In this document: positions 8,538 through 17,395 of the stretch, one piece after another
Position numbering within the stretch: position 1 is the stretch's first letter
Layout of the letters: each line of letters starts with the position of its first letter
NCBI RefSeq assembly: GCF_947500265.1
Contig: NZ_CANMRN010000004.1
Coordinates: 1-64,000 of the forward strand
Length of the DNA stretch: 64,000 nt
Reading direction: 5' to 3'
DNA from: an uncultured Psychrobacter sp.
GTDB taxonomy: Bacteria > Pseudomonadota > Gammaproteobacteria > Pseudomonadales > Moraxellaceae
The notes under the pieces: generated by a model
Told to the model about the DNA's origin: nothing
The model's input: the letters and a program-made list of their open reading frames with translations, nothing else
Database searches by the model: none
Program-made: the position numbers and the translations under genes

Positions 8538-10631
8538 ATGAGTACTATTCTATTTGAACTGGGGTGTGAAGAGCTACCTCCAAAGAGCCTAAAACCATTA
8601 CGTGATGCGCTACAAGCCAGTGTTACTGAGCAATTAACAGCAGCAGATATCACCTTTGATAGTATCAAGGCTTTTGCTGCTCCGCGACGTTTGGCCATTC
8701 AGATTCAAGGTATTAGCGATAAGCAGCCTGATCGCACTGAGCAAAAACGCGGACCAGCGATTAAAGCGGCGTTTGATGCAGAGGGCAATCCAACACGTGC
8801 GGCCATGGGCTTTGCCAAAGGTTTGGGTATTGAAGCCAGCGAGCTTACGACGATTAATACCGACAAAGGTGACTATGTCGGTTTTGAGCAGACTATCCGT
8901 GGTCAAGCGACTACTGAGTTACTGCCTGCTATTTTCCAAACCGCGCTAGATAATTTGCCAATTGCTAAGCGTATGCGCTCAGGCGCTAGCCGCAACGAGT
9001 TTGTACGTCCAGTACAGTGGGCAGTATTGATGCAGGATGATACTGTCATTGATGCCACTATCCAGGGTCATCAGACTGGTACGCAAACGCGTGGTCATCG
9101 CTTCCACAGCCCTGACTACCACAATATTGCTCATGCCAATGATTATGAAGAATTACTAAGTGGTCTAAAAGTAGTGGCAGATTTTGATAAGCGTCAAATG
9201 CTGATCAAAAACCAAGTCAAAGCTTTGGCAGATGAAGTCAATTCTGATGCCATCGTACCGCAAGATTTGTTAGATGAAGTCACCGCATTGGTCGATTTTC
9301 CAATTGCACTACGAGCAAGCTTTGAAGCGCGCTTTTTACAAGTACCGCAAGAAGCGCTTATCTCGACCATGCAAGCGGATCAAAAGTATTTTTGCTTGAC
9401 GGATAAGAATGGCAAGCTGCAGCCGTATTTCATTTTTATTACCAATATTGAATCAAAAGATCCTAACCAGATTATCGAAGGTAATGAAAAAGTTGTACGT
9501 CCACGTTTGGCTGATGCAGAGTTTTTCTTCTTACAAGATCAAAAGCAGCCGTTGTTTGCGCTTACAGAAAGCCTAAAAAATCGCGTATTCCAAGACAAAC
9601 TGGGTACGATTTGGGAGAAGTCTGAGCGTATTGCTAAGCTTGCTGCATTCATCGCTACATTGATGCAGCAGCAAGGCCACGGTATCAATGTTGATGAAAC
9701 CGTACGTGCAGGTATTTTATCTAAAGCAGATTTGGCCAGCTCGCTCGTCGGCGAGTACCCTGAATTGCAAGGTATCGCAGGTACTTATTATGCGCGTCTA
9801 AACGATGAGCCTGAAGCGGTTGCAGCCAGTTTAGAAGAGCAATATCTGCCTAAGTTCAGTGGCGATGTATTACCACAAACACCGATTGGTATTTGCTTAG
9901 CGTTAGCTGATCGTTTGGATACATTGGTTGGGATCTTTGCGATTGACCAAGCACCGACGGGTTCAAAGGATCCGTTTAGCTTACGTCGTTCTGCTATTGG
10001 CATCTTGCGTATTTTGATCGAAAAGCAGCTGCCGATTAATTTGGTTGCGCTCGTTGAGCAAGCGATTAAAGGCTATAGCGATGCTGAAGGTAGTAAGATT
10101 GAAAAAATGGGTGATACCTTTACCCAAGTCATGGCATTCCTAAACTCGCGCTACCGTGCGATGTATACGGAGCAGGGCGTTAGTGTCGATACGATTCAAG
10201 CAGTGCAAGCGATTAACCCGCATATGCCACTTGATTTTGATCAGCGTATCCGTGCAGTGCAAGCATTTAGCGAGCTATCACAAGCGTCGATGTTGGCTGA
10301 TTCAAACAAACGTGTTGCTAATATATTGGCCAAGTCAGAAGTGAGCGTGGCTGATACAGTCGATGAAGCACTACTGTCTGAACCTGCTGAGCAAAACTTA
10401 TATGCAAATGTGCAGCAAGCACAGACAGTGGTACAACCATTGCTGGAGCAAGCGGACTATACGCAAGTATTGCAAACGCTGGCTAGCTTAGATGAGCCGT
10501 TGACCCAGTTCTTTGATCAAGTAATGGTCAACAGTGAAGATGCCTCGCTTAAAAACAATCGCTTGGCATTGTTAAAGCAGGTTCGCGCCTTGTTCTTGAC
10601 GGTAGCTGATATCAGTGAGCTACAGCTGTAA
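8538..10631 (+). CDS. glyS: Glycine-tRNA ligase beta subunit
   Basis: A 697-residue beta chain of bacterial glycyl-tRNA synthetase, close to the 689 of E. coli. The N-terminal ILFELGCEELPPKSL is the family signature. The RMRSGASRNEFVRPVQW segment, the DKLGTIWEKSERI block and a C-terminal DALR-type anticodon-binding region follow in order. It supplies tRNA recognition to GlyQ, which lies 9 bp upstream in the same operon; GGAG before the ATG supports the start. A strong terminator 50 bp downstream ends the unit. Confidence 0.97.
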   Translation: MSTILFELGCEELPPKSLKPLRDALQASVTEQLTAADITFDSIKAFAAPRRLAIQIQGISDKQPDRTEQKRGPAIKAAFDAEGNPTRAAMGFAKGLGIEASELTTINTDKGDYVGFEQTIRGQATTELLPAIFQTALDNLPIAKRMRSGASRNEFVRPVQWAVLMQDDTVIDATIQGHQTGTQTRGHRFHSPDYHNIAHANDYEELLSGLKVVADFDKRQMLIKNQVKALADEVNSDAIVPQDLLDEVTALVDFPIALRASFEARFLQVPQEALISTMQADQKYFCLTDKNGKLQPYFIFITNIESKDPNQIIEGNEKVVRPRLADAEFFFLQDQKQPLFALTESLKNRVFQDKLGTIWEKSERIAKLAAFIATLMQQQGHGINVDETVRAGILSKADLASSLVGEYPELQGIAGTYYARLNDEPEAVAASLEEQYLPKFSGDVLPQTPIGICLALADRLDTLVGIFAIDQAPTGSKDPFSLRRSAIGILRILIEKQLPINLVALVEQAIKGYSDAEGSKIEKMGDTFTQVMAFLNSRYRAMYTEQGVSVDTIQAVQAINPHMPLDFDQRIRAVQAFSELSQASMLADSNKRVANILAKSEVSVADTVDEALLSEPAEQNLYANVQQAQTVVQPLLEQADYTQVLQTLASLDEPLTQFFDQVMVNSEDASLKNNRLALLKQVRALFLTVADISELQL

Positions 10632-10680
10632 CTCTGCTAAAAGCTGATGGTTACTTTAACTTGACGGTTACTTTTGATAA

Positions 10681-10710
10681 AAAACCTGGCTTATCATGGC
10701 CAGGTTTTTT
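10681..10710 (+). terminator. Intrinsic terminator after glyQS
   Basis: A perfect 10-bp stem, AAAACCTGGC (10681-10690) with GCCAGGTTTT (10699-10708), with an 8-nt loop; the 3' arm runs into a T-tract. Confidence 0.9.
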
Positions 10711-10911
10711 GTTATGCAGTTGACTGGTTTACTCATACAGTTATCCGTTAGATATAGCCAGTCAGTTAGCGCAATTAGCAATTAAACGGTAAATGCATTG
10801 TATTATCGCTATTATTGACGGTAAAATTTATGCTATCAAAACGTATTAAATAATCTTATTTAGTAGATTTCGTTATTTCTTGCGTTTACCCGTAATCGAA
10901 GGAGCACTGCC

Positions 10912-11202
10912 GTGTTTGCTGTTATTATTGTCATCCTTATTATTTGGGCTTCAATGTGGGCTTTTTATAAGTTTATGTACCCGCGCGCACCTAAGAGTAT
11001 GATGCCAAAAGAAGGAGATGTGACCACTCCGCGTCAGTGTAATTTCTGTGGCAACAGCTTGGCTGAATATCGCGGCGTACTTGAAACCAAACCAAGTACA
11101 GCTACCGATGGCAATGTTGAATCGAACCAAGAGTTATTCTTTTGCAATTATGAGCATCAAGCAGACTTTCATGCAGGCAAGACCTACACGCCTTATGCAT
11201 AA
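10912..11202 (+). CDS. Small membrane-anchored Cys-pair protein (PP0621-like)
   Basis: 96 residues beginning with GTG, supported by GAAGGAG 9 nt upstream. Residues 1-20 form a single hydrophobic helix, followed by a soluble tail with CNFCG near residues 41-45 and a second metal-site candidate FCNYEH (FC-x2-EH) near residue 80. Four potential Zn ligands (C, C, C, H) with this spacing resemble the small PP0621-type family of Pseudomonas and relatives. Function is unknown. It may be a zinc-ribbon protein at the inner membrane. It is convergent with zapA and shares the terminator at 11227-11253. Confidence 0.75.
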   Translation: MFAVIIVILIIWASMWAFYKFMYPRAPKSMMPKEGDVTTPRQCNFCGNSLAEYRGVLETKPSTATDGNVESNQELFFCNYEHQADFHAGKTYTPYA

Positions 11203-11226
11203 ATAGATAAATGATTGACCAAAAAA

Positions 11227-11253
11227 AGCGCCTAACTTTATTGGCTAGGCGCT
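11227..11253. terminator. Bidirectional terminator between the Cys-pair gene and zapA
   Basis: A perfect 8-bp stem, AGCGCCTA (11227-11234) with TAGGCGCT (11246-11253). An A-tract precedes it, giving a T-tract on the minus strand, so it should serve zapA best; the plus strand has a weaker T run. Confidence 0.75.
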
Positions 11254-11279
11254 TATATGTCTAATACAGTACGATGCAT

Positions 11280-11741
11280 CTATAGAATAGAATGAGCATC
11301 TTTCATGATTTTATTCAGCAATGCTTCGGACTGTTTGTTTTTCTGCAAACGATCTTCATCACTTCTTTGATTGGCATGGATTTTTTCATATAGGTTCAAG
11401 CAGCACAGTACCAGTATGCTTTCTTGGCTAAGACTTGGCGCATCTCTTTTTAAATCAAGCGCATAGTTGTTGATATACGAAACCGCTGACAGTAGCTCTT
11501 CTTGCTCATGTACTGGACAAAATATTGGATAAGTAACCCCAGCAATCGCGATATCAACTTTTTTGATTTGTGGTTCAGGCGCTTTAGGTGTTTTGGTATT
11601 AGATTGTGTCATGGCGCTTGATATATTTGATGCTGCTGGTGTCGTTTTTTGCGCTGGTACTGGCACATTTGGTACTGGCGCACTTGGTGCTTGAGTATTT
11701 TTTGGTTGTTTGTCTATCGATTTGCTTTGGTCATCGGTCAT
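11280..11741 (-). CDS. zapA: Cell division protein ZapA
   Basis: A FtsZ-associated protein that bundles FtsZ filaments at the division ring. The ZapA domain occupies about residues 58-150: VDIAIAGVTYPIFCPVHEQE is the N-terminal globular part, followed by LLSAVSYINNYALDLK and a long coiled-coil helix. The first 57 or so residues are a Pro/Ala/Thr-rich extension missing from E. coli ZapA (109 residues). The gene lies downstream of a coiled-coil gene on the same strand, the usual arrangement in gammaproteobacteria. The 6S RNA gene often found next to zapA is not present here. Confidence 0.88.
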   Translation of the reverse strand: MTDDQSKSIDKQPKNTQAPSAPVPNVPVPAQKTTPAASNISSAMTQSNTKTPKAPEPQIKKVDIAIAGVTYPIFCPVHEQEELLSAVSYINNYALDLKRDAPSLSQESILVLCCLNLYEKIHANQRSDEDRLQKNKQSEALLNKIMKDAHSIL

Positions 11742-11849
11742 GATAAATCCTACAATGTCTGGTCAGTGAAATGAGTGATATCAGATTTTACAAATAGCGC
11801 TGGGTAGCTCAATAAGCAGTACTTCTTTGCCATCTATTACAAGAGCGTG

Positions 11850-12290
11850 TTAGCCTTCTGCTTGATCGATACGGGTTAGGCGTTGTAACACGACTTGCGT
11901 ACGCTCAGCTGCCAATTGGTTCTTCTTTTGCAGTTCACTGTTCTGTTGTTTGATATCGCTATACTGCTGCTTTAGCTCATTATTGTGTTGTTGCAGCTCG
12001 CTGTTTTGTTGTTGTAATTGGCTGATCTGTTTTTGCAGTTTGTCTTGTTCTTCACCGATCATATGGTGCGCTTCTGCAAGACTTTGATAGCGTTTATCGA
12101 GATCGTTCAGTTGTTTTTTGGCACCGTCACGTTCGTTATGACTGTTGTCTAATTTGGTTTTTAGGGCGGCAAATTCTTTTGAATCAGTAACAGGGTGTTG
12201 TTTTAAGCTGCTAAGTTCAGCACTGACAAGCTGATACTGTTTTTTGATGTCGAGTACCATTTTTTCTAATATTCTAAGTTGATCATACAT
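11850..12290 (-). CDS. Coiled-coil protein next to zapA (TIGR02449/ZapB-like)
   Basis: 146 residues, nearly all predicted coiled coil. Residues 1-20 (LRILEKMVLDIKKQYQLV) look like the short coiled-coil protein that precedes zapA in Pseudomonas and relatives (TIGR02449 type). The C-terminal half has Gln/Asn-rich heptads such as LQQQNSELQQHNNELKQQ, an imperfect repeat. It has no signal peptide or membrane segment. It is transcribed just ahead of zapA with a 108-bp gap and diverges from the YecA-like gene. A structural role in Z-ring organisation is likely by context only. Confidence 0.7.
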   Translation of the reverse strand: MYDQLRILEKMVLDIKKQYQLVSAELSSLKQHPVTDSKEFAALKTKLDNSHNERDGAKKQLNDLDKRYQSLAEAHHMIGEEQDKLQKQISQLQQQNSELQQHNNELKQQYSDIKQQNSELQKKNQLAAERTQVVLQRLTRIDQAEG

Positions 12291-12502
12291 AGTCAGTTTT
12301 TATCCTTAACAAGTAAGCGTGAATGAATTTTGTTCGCTGCATTTAATAATGCCATAGGTGACCGCATAATATCTATATCAACAAAGTAATTACAAGCATC
12401 AGGCTTTGTCTTTTCACTTTTATTTATCGATGATTTGTTCATGACATTTTATCGCGACTATTTTTATTTTATGAGCAGTAATCAATTACTAGGACATCTA
12501 TT

Positions 12503-13156
12503 ATGAATGATAATATCTCTGGCTGGAATACTTGGCTGACCGCGTTTGATGATTGGACTGACGTGTCTATCAGCGAAGTGCATGGCATGATGACAGGGCT
12601 TATGACGGCTTGTAATGCACCTGATGAAGCAACTTGGGCTAAGGTGTTTGAGGAGCTTAGCTTTGCTCCATTACCGGAGCCTGCATTGACCTTGCTGACA
12701 GAAGAAGCGGAAGACATCGTGTTTCAGCTAAAAGACAAAGATGATGCCTACGCGTACATGCCGCTCATCCCAGATGATGAACATGATTTATACGAGCGCG
12801 TGATGGCGTTGAAACAGTGGGCAAACGGTTTTATGACCGGTTTTGGTATTACTGATTGTGGTTTGACCAGTGAAGAAAACGAGATGCTATCTGATTTGGC
12901 TAAGATTGGCGCAATCCGTCTCGAAGATGATGAAGATTTTGAAGGTGGCGAAGAGTCTTATCTTTATATCTATGAATTTGCTCGTATGGTACCCGTAAGT
13001 TTTGCCACGCGTAAACGCAAGGCTGTCAAAGATATCGCGCTCATCGCTGGTTTGTCTATCGATGCCAAAACAACCAAAGAGCTACAGGCAGAAGGTAAGT
13101 TACCAAAACCAATGCCGCCAGTGGTGGATGTGATGAATCATAACAATCCATCGTAA
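12503..13156 (+). CDS. YecA/UPF0149 family protein
   Basis: 217 residues. The start, WLTAFDDWTDVSISEVHGMMTGLMTACN, fits the UPF0149 fold (YgfB/YecA), in which the SEVHGMMTG block is strongly conserved, and the later LKQWANGFMTGFGI is the second family block. The C-terminal SEC-C metal motif of YecA is absent, so it is closer to YgfB. E. coli YgfB-type proteins have regulatory roles in some species (in Pseudomonas YgfB affects ampDh3), but the role here is unknown. Divergent from the coiled-coil/zapA pair, as in other gammaproteobacteria, and 47 bp before argE. Confidence 0.85.
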   Translation: MNDNISGWNTWLTAFDDWTDVSISEVHGMMTGLMTACNAPDEATWAKVFEELSFAPLPEPALTLLTEEAEDIVFQLKDKDDAYAYMPLIPDDEHDLYERVMALKQWANGFMTGFGITDCGLTSEENEMLSDLAKIGAIRLEDDEDFEGGEESYLYIYEFARMVPVSFATRKRKAVKDIALIAGLSIDAKTTKELQAEGKLPKPMPPVVDVMNHNNPS

Positions 13157-13203
13157 GCAGCTCTGACACATCATAGTTCTGAAAATTGTAGTAAGGATAT
13201 TTT

Positions 13204-14472
13204 ATGATCCAAAATAACAGTAGTAATAGCGATAATGTCGGCAGTAGCAACGATGTCCAGCTGAAAAGTGCTGAGCATCCTACTCAAAGTCTCGATTGGC
13301 TAACACGTCTCATCGCCTTTGATACGGTCAGTCGTCACTCTAATTTGGCTTTGATTAATGATGTAAAGTCGTACTGTGAGCAGTTAGGCTTGACGGTAGA
13401 TTTGACCTTTAATGAAGCTAAAACCAAAGCCAATTTGTTTGTGACTGTACCAGCTGGTGAAAACGCTGATATTATCAATAACGGTCTGGTCTTATCAGGT
13501 CATACCGACGTTGTGCCAGTTGATGGACAAGCGTGGTCTTCAGAGCCGTTTACCGCGACGATACGTGGTGATAAGCTATATGGACGCGGTGCATGTGATA
13601 TGAAGGGCTTCATTGCTTGTGCACTAACGGTATTGCCGCAAGCCGTGCAGTTATCGAATAGCGGTCAGCTACGTCGTCCGTTGCATTTGGCATTGTCGTT
13701 CGATGAAGAGGTTGGCTGTTTGGGTGCGCCATTGATTTTGGCAGACCTAAAAGCACGTGGTATCACCCCTGATTATTGTATCGTCGGTGAGCCGACCAAC
13801 ATGGCTATGGTAGTTGCACACAAAGGCATCGCAGTTTATCGTTGCCGTGTACATGGCAAGTCGGCGCATTCGTCACTGATTGCACAAGGTGTCAATGCTA
13901 TTAGCTACGCTAGCAGATTGGTTGGCTACGTAGATACGCTTGCTGAAGAGCTGAGTACTCGTGATGATAACGATGCGTCGTTTACAGTGCCATACTCGAC
14001 ATTGTCAGTAGGTACTATACATGGTGGTACAGCGACCAATATCGTGCCCAACTTATGCGAGTTTACTTTTGACTATCGTAACCTGCCGCACATGACGCAA
14101 GACGATATACTAGCGCCCATTCGAGCCAAAGTCGCTGAGCTAAATGCCCAAATGCAAGCACGTGCGCCAGAGACTGGTATTGAGCTGATGCAAGAAGAAA
14201 GCGTCCCAGCCATGACTGATGACGATAGTGCTGAGCTACAATCGTTAATCGCTGCGCTGACAGGAGATGATGAGCGTCATAAAGTGGCTTACGCGACTGA
14301 AGGCGGTCAGTTTACCAATGCAGGTATCCCAACGATTATCTGTGGCCCTGGTAGTATTGAGCAGGCGCACAAAGCGGATGAGTATGTGGAGCTTAGCGAA
14401 ATTGAACGCTGCGATGCGTTTTTAAAGAAATTGTTAGATAGCTGTACGACTCAGCCATCTATGCAGTCATAA
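13204..14472 (+). CDS. argE: Acetylornithine deacetylase (M20 family)
   Basis: Hydrolyses N2-acetylornithine to ornithine and acetate in arginine synthesis, in the cytosol. The M20 metal and catalytic residues are visible: SGHTDVVPVDG (metal His, catalytic Asp), GRGACDMKGF (bridging Asp), DEEVGCLG (catalytic Glu and ligand) and GEPTNM. The dimerisation domain lies at about 200-315. The 422 residues include about 28 extra at the N-terminus relative to E. coli ArgE (383). AAGGAT precedes the ATG. The gene follows the YecA-like gene closely and ends at its own terminator. Confidence 0.92.
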   Translation: MIQNNSSNSDNVGSSNDVQLKSAEHPTQSLDWLTRLIAFDTVSRHSNLALINDVKSYCEQLGLTVDLTFNEAKTKANLFVTVPAGENADIINNGLVLSGHTDVVPVDGQAWSSEPFTATIRGDKLYGRGACDMKGFIACALTVLPQAVQLSNSGQLRRPLHLALSFDEEVGCLGAPLILADLKARGITPDYCIVGEPTNMAMVVAHKGIAVYRCRVHGKSAHSSLIAQGVNAISYASRLVGYVDTLAEELSTRDDNDASFTVPYSTLSVGTIHGGTATNIVPNLCEFTFDYRNLPHMTQDDILAPIRAKVAELNAQMQARAPETGIELMQEESVPAMTDDDSAELQSLIAALTGDDERHKVAYATEGGQFTNAGIPTIICGPGSIEQAHKADEYVELSEIERCDAFLKKLLDSCTTQPSMQS

Positions 14473-14542
14473 TTACTCAGTAGTAGGCGTATCGGTCCTT
14501 TAATAATTTTTTTCGAGACTTTTTGATATATAGATATAAGTG

Positions 14543-14572
14543 ACACCGTCTTAATGGCGGTGTTTATTTTTT
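14543..14572 (+). terminator. Intrinsic terminator after argE
   Basis: A 6-bp stem, ACACCG (14543-14548) with CGGTGT (14558-14563), with a 9-nt loop, followed by TTATTTTTT. Confidence 0.75.
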
Positions 14573-14629
14573 AGTCGCATAGCCGTTCGTATTAGAACCA
14601 TTTACACATGACAAAGTAGGGGTGGGTTG

Positions 14630-15358
14630 ATGTCTTGGCATCTGTTTGCAGTGTTTTTCGCAAGTACGTTTTTTATCTCAGCGACCCCTGGTCCTAATAT
14701 GCTGCTGGCGTTTCAGTATGGCATGAACTATGGCGTTAAACGAACCTTATGGACGCTGGCAGGTCTGAGCCTTGGTTTGTTTGTATTACTGCTATCGACA
14801 CTGCTTGGCTTGGACGTAATTAGTCGCCAGTCACCGTGGCTACTGACCATCATCAAAGCAGTTGGCGCGGCGTATTTAATCTATTTGGGTATCAGCTCAT
14901 GGCGCGATGCTGGTGACGGTAGCTTGATGAGTGATGCTAAAGAGTTGAGTGCCGAGGTAGCAGCAGACTATGCTGCCACTGACGGTGCGCCTAGTAAACC
15001 GCAGCCGCGTTCGCTCTCTAGTGCTGCTACCAAAATAGCGCCGAGCAATACAACCTTGTTTCGTACTGGTGTTTGGGTGTCATTATCTAATCCGAAAGCT
15101 ATTTTGTTCTTTGCGGCCTTTTTCCCTAAATTTATCAATTTCAGTGCACCACTATGGCCGCAATATGTCCTATTGACTATCGGCTTGTTTTTGAGCGAAA
15201 CGATTTGGCAAATCGTATATACGTTAGGTGGCAAAAAGCTAGCAAGTTGGCTCGATGTTGGTAATCGCTTAGCTTGGCTCAATCGTGGTTGTGGGGTAAT
15301 ATTTATAATTATCGCTGCTGCTTTATTGGCTGAAGTGTTAAATAGTTTTATGGTATAA
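14630..15358 (+). CDS. LysE/RhtB family amino-acid exporter
   Basis: About 242 residues from the ATG at 14630 (a TTG codon lies directly before it). The N-terminal FISATPGPNMLLAFQYGMNYG carries the family's conserved TPGPN motif in the first helix. Further hydrophobic helices follow at about 40-62 and 68-88. A polar loop of about 45 residues (about 90-135), longer than usual, separates them from a C-terminal block with LSNPKAILFFAAFFPKF, also diagnostic. These inner-membrane proteins export amino acids such as lysine, homoserine or threonine; the substrate is not predictable. Confidence 0.9.
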   Translation: MSWHLFAVFFASTFFISATPGPNMLLAFQYGMNYGVKRTLWTLAGLSLGLFVLLLSTLLGLDVISRQSPWLLTIIKAVGAAYLIYLGISSWRDAGDGSLMSDAKELSAEVAADYAATDGAPSKPQPRSLSSAATKIAPSNTTLFRTGVWVSLSNPKAILFFAAFFPKFINFSAPLWPQYVLLTIGLFLSETIWQIVYTLGGKKLASWLDVGNRLAWLNRGCGVIFIIIAAALLAEVLNSFMV

Positions 15359-15360
15359 AA

Positions 15361-15459
15361 GGTGCTATTCACGAAAAGGAAGATATCGACATCGTCCGCA
15401 AAAAACGTCGCCGCGAGACCAAGCAACAGTTACGGAAGACAGATTGGTTATCAGAATAA
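15361..15459 (+). pseudogene. Possible gene remnant: basic 32-codon open frame without a start
   Basis: After the LysE stop a plus-strand frame reads EKEDIDIVRKKRRRETKQQ and continues to LRKTDWLSE before TAA at 15457-15459. It has no start codon and no ribosome site, yet its composition (basic run, then an acidic and Trp-containing end) looks protein-like rather than random. It could be the tail of a decayed gene. I do not recognise it. Confidence 0.25.
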
Positions 15460-15480
15460 TGATGGTTAATATTCACGCAC

Positions 15481-15517
15481 AAAAAAGCCGTTCGCTATTA
15501 TAGTGAACGGCTTTTTT
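15481..15517. terminator. Strong bidirectional terminator between the LysE gene and miaB
   Basis: A 17-bp stem (15481-15497 with 15501-15517; one G-T pair) and a 3-nt loop. The arms begin with A6 and end with T6, so it works for both convergent units. Confidence 0.9.
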
Positions 15518-15554
15518 ATTCAAGCTTATAACTTAACCATTGTTACCTTAACCA

Positions 15555-17048
15555 CTATGCCAATACTTCGATTAGCTCACCTTTTACCATGTGCGGGCTG
15601 ACGAAATCAGTAATACGTACGCTCACGAGTTTACCCAACATCTCATCCATTTTCTCAACATCATGAGGGAACATGACGGTACGAGTGTTATCTGCCGTAC
15701 CGATTAAGCAATCAGGATGACGGTTGGCAACTTGCTCCACCAAGACGCGAGTCGTAGTGCCGACCATCTCATGCGTTTTGGCAAGCGTTGAGTCAATGAT
15801 GACTTTCTGGAATTCAGCTAAGCGGGCTTTTTTGGTCGTGAAGCTCACATCATCTGGCAACTCAGCCGCTGGCGTGCCTGGACGCTTAGAGTAGATAAAG
15901 CTGTAAGAGTGATCGAAGTTCAACTCTTTCGCCAAGTTCAAGGTATCTTGGAAGTCTTGATCAGTTTCACCAGGGAAGCCAATGATAAAGTCGCTCGACA
16001 AGTGAATATCTGGGCGAATGGCTTTTAGCTTATTAATCTGATTGATATACACATCAATCGTATGGTTGCGCTTCATCGCTGCCAAAATAGCGTTTGAGCC
16101 ACTCTGAACCGGTAGATGTAAGTGCGATACTAGCTCAGGTAACTGTGCATACGCATCAATGATGTCATCAGTGAACTCTAGTGGATGGCTAGTCGTATAG
16201 CGAATACGCTCAACACCATCGACATGCGAGACATAATGCAATAGCTCAGCGAAACGGCAAATGCTGCCATCGTCTTTTTCGCCGCGATAGCCGTTAACGT
16301 TTTGACCCAATAGGTTAATTTCACGGATACCTTGAGCAGCAAGGCTGTCAATCTCAGCCAAGACGTCATCAAGTGGACGCGATAATTCTTCACCACGCGT
16401 ATAAGGCACCACGCAAAACGAGCAATATTTTGAACAGCCTTCCATGATAGAGACAAACGCTTTGTAGCCTTCTACTCTTGGCTCTGGCAAAAAGTCAAAC
16501 TTTTCGATGCTAGGGAATGATACGTCAATTGTGCCAATACGATTTTTTGGCGCGATTTCACGTTGTTCGTTTGATTGATCGTATAGCTCTGGCAGGCGAT
16601 GCAAAGTTTGCGGACCAAATACCATATCGACATAAGGCGCACGCTTTTGGATGTTATCGCCTTCTTGTGAAGCGACACAACCACCGACGCCAATGACGAG
16701 GTCAGGGCGTTTTTCTTTTAGTTTGCGCCAGCGGCCCAATTCTGAAAAGACTTTTTCTTGCGCTTTTTCGCGAATAGAGCAGGTGTTCATCAGTAGTACA
16801 TCGGCCTCATCGATATCATGAGTCACTTCCATACCGTGAGAATCACCGAGCACGTCTAGCATTTTGCCAGAGTCATAGACATTCATCTGACAGCCTTGTG
16901 TCGTGACAAAGATCTTTTTTGTCGCTGCTTTTCCGACAGGTGCTTGGGCTGAACTTGCTTCTTTGAGTGCAGTGACAGCACGTGCGGTGACAGTCGTCTC
17001 AGCAACAGCATCGTCATCGATGCGGGGATTGAATACAGTAACACTCAT
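15555..17048 (-). CDS. miaB: tRNA-2-methylthio-N6-dimethylallyladenosine synthase MiaB
   Basis: A radical-SAM methylthiotransferase that converts i6A37 to ms2i6A37 in tRNAs. The N-terminal UPF0004 domain holds the three auxiliary-cluster cysteines ([24 protein letters not shown]). The radical-SAM CxxxCxxC is in [12 protein letters not shown], and a C-terminal TRAM domain ends the protein. I choose the ATG at 17048 (497 residues). A longer frame extends 27 codons upstream, but its first residues are unlike any MiaB. About 50 residues of low-complexity sequence still precede the UPF0004 domain. It stands alone, with a strong terminator downstream. Confidence 0.95.
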   Translation of the reverse strand: MSVTVFNPRIDDDAVAETTVTARAVTALKEASSAQAPVGKAATKKIFVTTQGCQMNVYDSGKMLDVLGDSHGMEVTHDIDEADVLLMNTCSIREKAQEKVFSELGRWRKLKEKRPDLVIGVGGCVASQEGDNIQKRAPYVDMVFGPQTLHRLPELYDQSNEQREIAPKNRIGTIDVSFPSIEKFDFLPEPRVEGYKAFVSIMEGCSKYCSFCVVPYTRGEELSRPLDDVLAEIDSLAAQGIREINLLGQNVNGYRGEKDDGSICRFAELLHYVSHVDGVERIRYTTSHPLEFTDDIIDAYAQLPELVSHLHLPVQSGSNAILAAMKRNHTIDVYINQINKLKAIRPDIHLSSDFIIGFPGETDQDFQDTLNLAKELNFDHSYSFIYSKRPGTPAAELPDDVSFTTKKARLAEFQKVIIDSTLAKTHEMVGTTTRVLVEQVANRHPDCLIGTADNTRTVMFPHDVEKMDEMLGKLVSVRITDFVSPHMVKGELIEVLA

Positions 17049-17395
17049 AAGGATAAGTCCATGATTGACCAAAAATATAGCGGAGTAGCCGATTAACAGG
17101 TGGCGTATTTTATCACAACCCTGTGCCAATGTGAAAAATTAGCACAGGCGATGAGGTATCAATATGATAAATAATTCATAGCAGTATCAATTATTTACTG
17201 TCGTTCATATTACTATTCATAAAAACTGCGGCTCGTTATCACTTCTATGTTACACCGTGCTGTCCTATTTATTAACAAAAGGTAAAGGAGATAGTTGAAA
17301 GCACAATGAGTATAGTATGATGATTGCTATACCCTTGGCGGTACTTAGCGAACCGTTATTCACATATTTATAGAGATATCATAAAGAGAGTCAGT
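17049..17395. promoter_or_regulatory. 347-bp divergent region between miaB and slt
   Basis: Holds the promoters of both divergent genes, which I cannot place exactly. An inverted repeat of 9 bp, TAAATAATT (17168-17176) and AATTATTTA (17189-17197), spaced by 11 to 12 bp, is operator-like. No RNA gene or terminator is visible. Confidence 0.35.

Noticed and set aside
11203-11279. 6S RNA (ssrS), which often lies beside zapA
   Set aside because: The downstream gap is only 77 bp and is filled by a terminator; no 6S-like sequence was seen here or between zapA and the coiled-coil gene.
14968-15426. 152-residue minus-strand frame opposite the LysE gene
   Set aside because: Shadow of the LysE exporter; it has no start signal and no family likeness.
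17324-17395. Longer N-terminus of Slt starting at TTG 17324
   Set aside because: ATG 17396 has a good ribosome site and gives a more reasonable exported-protein N-terminus; the extra 24 residues look like untranslated leader.
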